Shown here one piece after another: positions 51,291-60,414 of a stretch of 64,000 bases of DNA. The notes under the pieces were generated by a model, which had not been told where the DNA came from, made no database searches, and saw only the letters and a list, made by a program, of their open reading frames with translations. Within the stretch, counting starts at the first letter, position 1. Every line of letters begins with the position of its first letter. The position numbers were made by a program, and so were the translations under genes. Source of the stretch: Sophora flavescens (taxonomy: Eukaryota; Streptophyta; Magnoliopsida; Fabales; Fabaceae); NCBI GenBank assembly GCA_030762895.1, contig JAUPTC010000183.1:1-64000 (forward strand). Direction: 5' to 3'.

Positions 51291-52856
51291 GACCTAACAA
51301 GTCCATTTGGGCTCTATTAGGGTCAAACAAGTCCATTTGGGCTCCATTAGGACCAAAGAAGTACAAATTGGCCCAATTAGGTCCCATATGACCTAAAAAG
51401 TCCATTTGGGCTCTATTAGGATCAAAAAAGTCCATTTGGGCTCCAATAGGACCAAAGAAGTACAAATTGGCACAGTTAGGTCCTTTATGACCTAACAAGT
51501 CCATTTGGGATCCATTAGGATCAAACAAGTCCATTTGGGTTCTATTAGGGTCAAACAAGTCCATTTGGGCTCCGTTAGGACCAAAGAAGTACAAATTGGC
51601 CCAATTAGGTCCTATATGACCTAAAAAGTCCATTTGGGCTCTATTAGGATCAAACAAGTCCATTTGGGCTCCAATAGGACCAAAGAAGTAAAAATTGGCC
51701 CAGTTAGGTCCTATATGACCTGAAAAGTGCATTTTGGCTCTATTAGGATCAAACAAGTCCATTTGGGCTCCAATAGGACCAAAGAAGTAAAAATTGGCCC
51801 AGTTAGGTCCTATATGACCTAAAAAGTGCATTTTGTCTCTATTAGGATCAAACAAGTCAATTTGGGCTCCAATAGGACCAAAGAAGTACAAATTGGCCCA
51901 GTTAGGTCCTATATGACCTAAAAAGTGTATTTTGGCCTTAATTGGGCTCAAACAAGTCCATTTTGGCTCCAATAGGACCAAAGAAGTACAAATTGACCGA
52001 GTTAGGTCCTATATGACCTAAAAAGTCCATTTGGGCTGTATTAGGATCAAACAGGTCCATTTTGGAACCATTAGGACCAAAGAAGTACAAATTGGCCCAG
52101 TTAGGTCCTAACAAGTCGATTTGGGCTCTATTAGGATCAAACAAGTCCATTTGGGCTCTATTAGGGTCAAACAAGTCCATTTGGGCTCCATGAGGACCAA
52201 AGAAGTCCATTTGGGCTCCATTAGGACCAAAGAAGTACAAATTGTCCCAGTTAGGTCCTATATGACCTAAAAAGTCCATTTGGGCTCTATTAGGATCAAA
52301 CAAGTCCATTTGGGCTCCAATAGGACCAAAGAAGTACAAATTGGGGCCCAGTTAGGTCCTAACAAGTCGATTTGGGCTTTATTAGGATCAAACAAGTCCA
52401 TTTGGGCTCTATTAGGGTCAAACAAGTCCATTTGGGCTCCATTAGGACCAAAGAAGTACAAATTGGCCCAATTAGGTCCCATATGACCTAAAAAGTCCAT
52501 TTGGGCTCTATTAGGATCAAAAAGTCCATTTGGGCTCCAATAGGACCAAAGAAGTACAAATTGGCACAGATTAGGTCCTTTATGAACTAACATGTCCATT
52601 TGGGATCCATTAGGATCAAACAAGTCCATTTGGGTTCTATTAGGGTCAAACAAGTCCATTTGGGCTCCATTAGGACCAAAGAAGTACAAATTGGCCCAAT
52701 TAGGTCCTATATGACCTAAAAAGTCCATTTTGGCTATATTAGGATCAAACACGTCCATTTGGGCTCCAATAGGACCAAAGAAGTAAAAATTGGCCCGATT
52801 AGGTCCTATATGACCCGAAAAGTGTATTTTGGCTCTATTAGGATCAAACAAGTCCA

Positions 52857-52922
52857 ATTGGGCTCCAAGAGGACCAAAGAAGAACACAGTGGCCCTGTTA
52901 GCTCATATTTCACCTAAATATT
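52857..52922. repeat. Densely substituted patch in one HOR copy
   Basis: About 11 substitutions and no indel lie within 66 bp, by hand alignment to the sister copies at about 42,795-42,860 and 63,549-63,614, which agree with each other. Examples are aacacagtgg for aacaaattgg, ccctgttagc for cccagttagg, and tcatatttca for tcctatataa. Sequence on both sides returns to consensus. Confidence 0.8.
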
Positions 52923-54061
52923 GTATTTTGGCTCTATTAGGATCAAACAAGTCCATTTGGGCTCCAATAGGACCAAAAGAAGTACAAATTGGCCCAGTTA
53001 GGTCCTATATGACCTAAAAAGTCCATTTGGAATCTACAAGTCCATTTGGGCTCCAATAGGACCAAAGAAGTACAAATTGGCCCAGATTAGGTCCTATATG
53101 ACCTAAAAACTCCATTTGGGCTCTATTAGGATCAAACAAGTCAATTTGGGCTCCAATAGGACCGAAGTAGTACAAATTGGCCCCAGTTAGGTCCTATATG
53201 ACCTAAAAAACAAGTCCATTTTGGCTCCAATAGGACCAAAGAAGTACGGATTGACCCAATTAGGTCCTTTATGACCTAACAAGTCCATTTGGGCTCTATT
53301 AGGATCAAACAAGTCCATTTGGGCTCTATTAGGGTCAAACAAGTCCATTTGGGCTCCATTAGGATCAAAGAAGTACAAATTGGTCCAGTTAGGTCCTATA
53401 TGACCTAAAAAGTGCATTTTGGCTCTATTAGGATGTCCATTTGGGCTCCAATAGGACCAAAGAAGTACAAATTGGCCCAGTTAGGTCCTAACAAGTCGAT
53501 TTGGGCTCTATTAGGATCAAACAAGTCCATTTGGGCTCTATTAGGGTCAAACAAGTCCATTTGGGATCCATTAGGACCAAAGAAATACATATTGGCCCAA
53601 TTAGGTCCCATATGACCTAAAAAGTCCATTTGGGCTCTATTAGGATCAAAAAAGTCCATTTGGGCTCCAATAGGACCAAAGAAGTACAAATTGGCATGAT
53701 TAGGTCCTTTATGACCTAACAAGTCCATTTGGGATCTATTAGGATCAAACAAGTCCATTTGGGTTCTATTAGGGTCCAACAAGTCCATTTGGGCTCCATT
53801 AGGAACAAAGAAGTACAAATTGGCCCAGTTAGGTCCTATATGACCTAAAAAGTCCATTTGGGCTCTAATAGGATCAAACAAGTCCATTTGGGCTCCAATA
53901 GGACCAAAGAAGTAAAAATTGGCCCAGTTAGGTCCTATATGACCTGAAAAGTGCATTTTGGCTCTATTAGGATCAAACAAGTCCATTTGGGCTCCAATCG
54001 GACCAAAGAAGTGCAGATTGGCCCCGATTAGGTCCTATATGACCTAAAATGTCCATTTGGG

Positions 54062-55343
54062 CACTACAAGTCCATTTAGGCTCCAATAGGACCAAAGAAG
54101 TACAAATTGGCCCAGTTAGGTCCTATAAGACCTAAAAAGTCCATTTGGGCTCCATTAGGATCAAACAAGTCCATTTGGGCTCCAATAGGACCAAAGTAGT
54201 ACAAATTGGCCCAGTTAGGTCCTATATGACCTAAAAAGTGCATTTTGGCTCTATTAGGATCAAACAAGTCCATTTTGGCTCCAATAGGACCAAAGAAGTA
54301 CAGATTGGCCCAGTTAGGTCCTATATGACCTAAAAAGTCCATTTGGGCTCCATTAGGAACAAAGAAGTACAAATTGGTCCAGTTAGGTCCTATATGACCT
54401 AAAAAGTCCATTTGGGCTCTAATAGGATCAAACAAGTCCATTTGGGCTCCAATAGGACCAAAGAAGTAAAAATTGGCCCAGTTAGGTCCTATATGACCTG
54501 AAAAGTGCATTTTGGCTCTATTAGGATCAAACAAGTCCATTTGGGCTCCAATAGGACCAAAGAAGTGCAGATTGGCCCGCTTAGGTCCTATATGACCTAA
54601 AATGTCCATTTGGGCTCTACAAGTCCATTTGGGCTCCAATAGGACCAAAGAAGTACAAATTGGCCCAGTTAGGTCCTATAAGACCTAAAAAGTCCATTTG
54701 GGCTCCATTAGGATCAAACAAGTCCATTTGGGCTCCAATAGGACCAAAGTAGTACAAATTGAGCGGATTAGGTCCTATATGACCTAAAAAGTGCATTTTG
54801 GCTCTATTAGGATCAAACAAGTCCATTTTGGCTCCAATAGGACCAAAGAAGTACAGATTGGCCCAGTTAGGTCCTATATGACCTAAAAAGTCCATTTGGG
54901 CTCCAATAGGACCAAAGAAGTACAAATTGCCCAGTTAGGTCCTATATGACCTAAAACGTCCATTTGGGCTCTATTAGGATCAAACAAGTCCATTTGGGCT
55001 CCAATAGGACCAAAGAAGTAAAAATTGGCCCAGTTAGGTCCTATATGACCTGAAAAGTGCATTTTGGCTCTATTAGGATCAAACAAGTCCATTTGGGCTC
55101 CAATAGGACCAAAGAAGTGCAGATTGGCCCAGTTAGGTCCTATATGACCTAAAAAGTCCATTTGGGCTCTACAAGTCCATTTGGGCTCCAATAGGACCAA
55201 AGAAGTACAAATTGGCCCAGTTAGGTCCTATAAGACCTAAAAAGTCCATTTGGGCTCTACAAGTCCATTTGGGCTCCAATAGGACCAAAGAAGTACAAAT
55301 TGGCCCAGTTAGGTCCTATAAGACCTAAAAAGTCCATTTGGGC
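54062..55343. repeat. Local 552-bp and 88-bp tandem expansion
   Basis: The truncated-A junction (ctacaagtcc) recurs at about 54,062, 54,616, 55,168 and 55,256, giving steps of 554, 552 and 88 bp. The sister copy has only the 43,999 to 44,551 step (552 bp). The extra 554 + 88 = 642 bp equals the length difference between the two HOR copies (643 bp between the acctaaaaaacaagtcc marks). The 88-bp step is a B + C unit plus one 19-bp truncated A (30 + 39 + 19). Confidence 0.85.
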
Positions 55344-57462
55344 TCTATTAGGATCAAACAAGTCCATTTGGGCTCCAATAGGACCAAAGTAGTACAAATT
55401 GGCCCCCGATTAGGTCCTATATGACCTAAAAAGTGCATTTTGGCTCTATTAGGATCAAACAAGTCCATTTTGGCTCCAATAGGACCAAAGAAGTACAGAT
55501 TGCCCGATTAGGTCCTATATGACCTAAAAAGTCCATTTGGAATCTACAAGTCCATTTGGGCTCCAATAGGACCAAAGAAGTACAAATTGGCCCAGTTAGG
55601 TCCTATATGACCTAAAAACTCCATTTGGGCTCTATTAGGATCAAACAAGTCAATTTGGGCTCCAATAGGACCGAAGTAGTACAAATTGGCCCGATTAGGT
55701 CCTATATGACCTAAAAAACAAGTCCATTTTGGCTCCAATAGGACCAAAGAAGTACGGATTGACCCGATTAGGTCCTATATGACCTAAAAAGTCTATTTGG
55801 GCTCTATTAGGATCAAACAAGTCCATTTGGGCTCTATTAGGGTCAAACAAGTCCATTTGGGCTACATTAGGACCCAAGAAGTACAAATTGGCCCCGGATT
55901 AGGTCCTATATGACCTAAAAAGTCCATTTGGGCTCTATTAGGGTCAAACAAGTCCATTTGGGCTACATTAGGACCAAAGAAGTACAAATTGGAACAGTTA
56001 GGTCCTTTATGACCTAACAAGTCCATTTGGGATTTATTAGGATCAAACAAGTCCATTTTGGATCGAATAGGACCAAAGAAGTCCAAAAGTGTATTTTGCC
56101 TCTATTAGGATCAAACAAGTCCATTTTGGCTCCAATAGGACCAAAGAAGTACAGATTGGCCCGATTAGGTCCTATATGACCTAAAAAGTCCATTTGGGCT
56201 CTATTAGGATCAAACAAGTCCATTTGGGCTCTATTAGGGTCAAACAAGTCCATTTGGGCTCCATTAGGATTAAAGAAGTACAAATTGGCCCAGTTAGGTC
56301 CTATATGGCCTAAAAAGTCCATTTGGGCTCTATTAGGATCAAACAAGTCCATTTGGGCTCCATTAGGACCAAAGAAGTAAAAATTGGCCCGATTAGGTCG
56401 TATATGACCTGAAAAGTGCATTTTGGCTCTATTAGGATCAAACAAGTCCATTTGGGCTCCAATAGGACCAAAGAAGTACAAATTGGCCCAGTTAGGTCCT
56501 ATATGACCTAAAAAGTCCATTTGGGCTCCAATAGGACCAAAGAAGTACAAATTGGCCCAGTTTGGTCCTATATGACCTAAAAAGTCCATTTGGGCTCTAT
56601 TAGGATCAAACAAGTCCATTTGGGCTCCAATAGGACCAAAGTAGTACAAATTGGCCCAGTTAGGTCCTATATGACCTAAAAAGTCCATTTGGGCTCTATT
56701 AGGATCAAACAAGTCCATTTGGGCTCCATTAGGACCAAAGAAGTACAGATTGGCCCAGTTAGGTCCTAACAAGTCGATTTGGGCTCTATTAGTTTCAAAC
56801 AAGTCCATTTGGGCTCTATTAGGGTCAAACAAGTCCGTTTGGGCTCCATTAGGACCAAAGAAGTACAAATTGGCCCAATTAGGTCCCATATGACCTAAAA
56901 AGTCCATTTGGGCTCTATTAGGATCAAAAAAGTCCATTTGGCCTCCAATAGGACCAAAGAAGTACAAATTGACACAGTTAGGTCCTATGTGACCTAAAAA
57001 GTCCATTTGGGCTCTATTAGGATCAAACAAGTCCATTTGGGCTCCAATAGGACCAAAGAAGTACAAATTGGCCCAGTTAGGTCCTATATGACCTAAAAAG
57101 TGCATTTTGGCTCTATTAGGATCAAACAAGTCCATTTGGGCTCCAATAGGACCAAAGAAGTACAAATTGGCCCATTTAGGTCCTATATGACCTAAAAAGT
57201 CCATTTGGGCTCTACAAGTCCATTTGCGCTCCAATAGGACCAAAGAAGTACAAATTGGCCTAGTTAGGTCCTATATGACCTAAAAAGTCCATTTGGGCTC
57301 TATTAGGATCAAACAAGTCCATTTGGGCTCCAATAGGACCAAAGTAGTACAAATTGGCCCAGATTAGGTCCTATATGACCTAAAAAGTGTATTTTGCCTC
57401 TATTAGGATCAAACAAGTCCATTTTGGCTCCAATAGGACCAAAGAAGTACAGATTCGCCTGA

Positions 57463-57510
57463 ATTAGGTCCTATATGACCTAAAAAGGCCAATTGCGCAC
57501 AATTAGGATC
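57463..57510. repeat. Degraded patch at 57.5 kb
   Basis: The text cgcctgaattagg and aaaggccaattgcgcacaat replaces cgcccagttagg-like C sequence and aaagtccatttgggctctat. Counterparts at ~46,755, ~49,970 and ~60,655 lack the second set of changes. Confidence 0.7.
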
Positions 57511-58526
57511 AAACAAGTCCATTTGGGCTCTATTAGGGTCAAACAAGTCCATTTGGGCTCCATTAGGATTAAAGAAGTACAAATTGGCCCAGTTAGGTCC
57601 TATATGACCTAAAAAGTCCATTTGGGCTCTATTAGGGTCAAACAAGTCCATTTGGGCACCATTAGGACCAAAGAAGTACAAATTGGCCCAGTTAGGTCCT
57701 ATATGACCTGAAAAGTCCATTTGGGCTCTATTAGGATCAAACAAGTCCATTTGGGCTCCAATAGGACCAAAGAATTACAAATTGGCCCATTAGGTCCTAT
57801 ATGACCTAAAAAGTCGATTTTGGCTCTATTAGGATCAAACAAGTCCATTTGGGCTCCAATAGGACCAAAGAAGTACAAATTGACCCAGTTAGGTCCTAAA
57901 TGACCTGAAAAGTCCATTTGGGCTCTAATAGGATCAAACAAGTCCATTTGGGCTCCATTAGGACCAAAGAAGTACAAATTGGCCCAGTTAGGTCCTGTAT
58001 GACCTAAAAAGTCCATTTTGGCTCTATTAGGATCAAACAAGTCCATTTGGGCTCCAATAGGACCAAAGAAGTACAAATTGGCCCAGTTAGGTCATATATG
58101 ACCTAACAAGTCCATTTGGGCTCTATTAGGATCAAACAAGTCCATTTGGGCTCCAATAGAATAAAAGAAATACAATTTGGCCAGTTAGGTCCTGTATGAC
58201 CTAAAAAGTCCATTTGGGCTCTATTAGGGTCAAACAAGTCCATTTGGGCTCCATTAGGACCAAAGAAGTACAAATTGGCCCAGTTAAGTCCTATATGACC
58301 TAAAAAGTCCATTTTGGCTCTATTAGGATTAAACAAGTCCATTTGGGCTCCAATAGGACCAAAGAAGTACAAATTAGCCCAGTTAGGTCCTATATGACCT
58401 AAAAAGTGTATTTTGGCCTTAATTGGGCTCAAACAAGTCCATTTGGGCTCCAATAGGACCAAAGAAGTACAAATTGACCGAGTTAGGTCCTATATGACCT
58501 AAAAAGTCCATTTGGGCTCTATTAGG

Positions 58527-58590
58527 ACCAAACTGCTACATTTTGGAACCATCAGGACCAAACAAGTACAACTTGGCCCAGTTAGGACCT
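58527..58590. repeat. Degraded patch at 58.5 kb
   Basis: The text aggaccaaactgctacatt, gaccaaacaagtacaactt and gttaggacctaac differs from the counterparts at ~51,030 and ~61,730, which read aggatcaaacaggtccatt and gaccaaagaagtacaaatt. Confidence 0.7.
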
Positions 58591-59939
58591 AACAAGTCGA
58601 TTTGGGCTCTATTAGGATCAAACAAGTCCATTTGGGCTCCATTAGGACCAAAGAAGTACAAATTGGCCCAGTTAGGTCCCATATGACCTAAAAAGTCCAT
58701 TTGGGCTCTATTAGGATCAAAAAGTCCATTTGCGCTCCAATAGGACCAAAGAAGTACAAATTGGCACAGTTAGGTCCTTTATGACCTAACAAGTCCATTT
58801 GGGCTCTATTAGGGTCAAACAAGTCCATTTGGGCTCCATTAGGACCAAAGAAGTACAAATTGGCCCAATTAGGTCCCATATGACCTAAAAAGTCCATTTG
58901 GGCTCTATTAGGATCAAAAAAGTCCATTTGGGCTCCAATAGGACCAAAGAAGTACAAATTGGCACAGTTAGGTCCTTTATGACCTAACAAGTCCATTTGG
59001 GATCCATTAGGATCAAACAAGTCCATTTGGGTTCTATTAGGGTCAAACAAGTCCATTTGGGCTCCGTTAGGACCAAAGAAGTACAAATTGGCCCAATTAG
59101 GTCCTATATGACCTAAAAAGTCCATTTGGGCTCTATTAGGATCAAACAAGTCCATTTGGGCTCCAATAGGACCAAAGAAGTAAAAATTGGCCCAGTTAGG
59201 TCCTATATGACCTGAAAAGTGCATTTTGGCTCTATTAGGATCAAACAAGTCCATTTGGGCTCCAATAGGACCAAAGAAGTCCAAAAAGTGTATTTTGCCT
59301 CTATTAGGATCAAACAAGTCCATTTTGGCTCCAATAGGACCAAAGAAGTACAGATTGGCCCAGTTAGGTCCTATATGACCTAAAAAGTCCATTTGGGCTC
59401 TATTAGGATCAAACAAGTCCATTTGGGCTCTATTAGGGTCAAACAAGTCCATTTGGGCTCCATTAGGATTAAAGAAGTACAAATTGGCCCAGTTAGGTCC
59501 TATATGGCCTAAAAAGTCCATTTGGGCTCTATTAGGATCAAACAAGTCCATTTGGGCTCCAATAGGACCAAAGAAGTAAAAATTGGCCCAGTTAGGTCGT
59601 ATATGACCTGAAAAGTGCATTTTGGCTCTATTAGGATCAAACAAGTCCATTTGGGCTCCAATAGGACCAAAGAAGTACAAATTGGCCCAGTTAGGTCCTA
59701 TATGACCTAAAAAGTCCATTTGGGCTCCAATAGGACCAAAGAAGTACAAATTGGCCCAGTTTGGTCCTATATGACCTAAAAAGTCCATTTGGGCTCTATT
59801 AGGATCAAACAAGTCCATTTGGGCTCCAATAGGACCAAAGTAGTACAAATTGGCCCAGTTAGGTCCTATATGACCTAAAAAGTCCATTTGGGCTCTATTA
59901 GGATCAAACAAGTCCATTTGGGCTCCATTAGGACCAAAG

Positions 59940-59969
59940 AAGTACAGATTGGCCCAGTTAGGTCCTAAC
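59940..59969 (+). repeat. Short 30-bp form of subunit C
   Basis: Here C ends at ..ttaggtcctaac instead of running on through tatgaccta, a loss of nine bases. The deleted segment is flanked by CCTA in the long form (CCTA-tatga-CCTA), so slippage between the two CCTA copies explains it. The next subunit usually carries aagtcgattt instead of aagtccattt, a linked private variant. The short form recurs at about 3,000, 5,365, 7,445, 12,755, 14,245, 15,250, 20,360, 21,865, 22,855, 26,180, 27,180, 30,500, 33,025, 33,115, 34,225, 36,955, 39,225, 42,300, 46,065, 49,275, 53,490, 56,770, 61,785 and 63,050, and so marks HOR registers. Confidence 0.88.
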
Positions 59970-60197
59970 AAGTCGATTTGGGCTCTATTAGGATCAAACA
60001 AGTCCATTTGGGCTCTATTAGGGTCAAACAAGTCCGTTTGGGCTCCATTAGGACCAAAGAAGTACAAATTGGCCCAATTAGGTCCCATATGACCTAAAAA
60101 GTCCATTTGGGCTCTATTAGGATCAAAAAAGTCCATTTGGCCTCCAATAGGACCAAAGAAGTACAAATTGACACAGTTAGGTCCTATGTGACCTAAA

Positions 60198-60296
60198 AAG
60201 TCCATTTGGGCTCTATTAGGATCAAACAAGTCCATTTGGGCTCCAATAGGACCAAAGAAGTACAAATTGGCCCAGTTAGGTCCTATATGACCTAAA
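60198..60296 (+). repeat. Representative 99-bp unit (A 30 + B 30 + C 39)
   Basis: This is a clean example of the basic unit. Subunit A is 60198-60227, B is 60228-60257 and C is 60258-60296. A and B share their first 16 bases and differ mainly in the tail (ctctattaggatcaaac against ctccaataggaccaaag). C aligns to them through aagt..caaattgg and the core ttaggtcc, and carries nine extra bases (tatgaccta). All three keep a TAGG(A/T)(C/T)C-like core, so I infer descent from one ~30-bp ancestor by tandem duplication, followed by divergence and amplification of the trimer. Confidence 0.93.
60276..60295. repeat. Near-palindromic dyad in subunit C (representative)
   Basis: TTAGGTCCTATATGACCTAA is a 20-bp inverted repeat with 7-bp perfect arms (TTAGGTC / GACCTAA) and one mismatched pair near the centre. 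It occurs in nearly every long C subunit. Variant C types change the centre (TTTAT, CCATAT) and usually keep both arms. It could extrude as a small hairpin or bind a dimeric protein. Function is not shown by sequence alone. Confidence 0.8.
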
Positions 60297-60395
60297 AAGT
60301 GCATTTTGGCTCTATTAGGATCAAACAAGTCCATTTGGGCTCCAATAGGACCAAAGAAGTACAAATTGGCCCATTTAGGTCCTATATGACCTAAA

Positions 60396-60414
60396 AAGTC
60401 CATTTGGGCTCTAC
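60396..60414 (+). repeat. Truncated 19-bp subunit A (11-bp deletion)
   Basis: Subunit A reads aagtccatttgggctctac and runs straight into the next aagtcc. Compared with full A, eleven bases (ttaggatcaaa) are missing. The same truncation recurs near 2,516, 4,371, 4,881, 6,961, 9,893, 12,507, 13,992, 20,108, 22,609, 25,921, 27,855, 30,240, 32,175, 34,907, 39,661, 42,970, 44,000, 44,551, 46,506, 49,725, 53,035, 54,062, 54,616, 55,168, 57,212 and 63,724. Eleven is not a multiple of three, so it shifts the - strand open frame each time. It was amplified with the HORs and makes a good register mark. Confidence 0.9.

Larger units (their letters stand above)
43138..53206. repeat. 10-kb HOR family, 10.07-kb copy
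   Basis: Marks agree on this register: 42,967 to 53,032 (+10,065), 40,856 to 50,914 (+10,058) and 38,531 to 48,580 (+10,049). Inside, a 3.2-kb module is tandemly doubled (46,539 to 49,749, +3,210; 47,707 to 50,914, +3,207). The ggccttaattggg variant forms a close pair 1,013 bp apart at 50,914 and 51,927. Confidence 0.8.

Noticed and set aside
60281..60290. TATA-box-like ctatatga in each C as a promoter
   Set aside because: It recurs in every unit with no associated gene or start signal, and the match is short and weak.
60276..60295. Nuclear-receptor-type response element (AGGTCA / TGACCT half-sites)
   Set aside because: The resemblance follows from a short dyad in a repeat. Spacing does not match the classical 3-base element, and nothing else suggests an enhancer.
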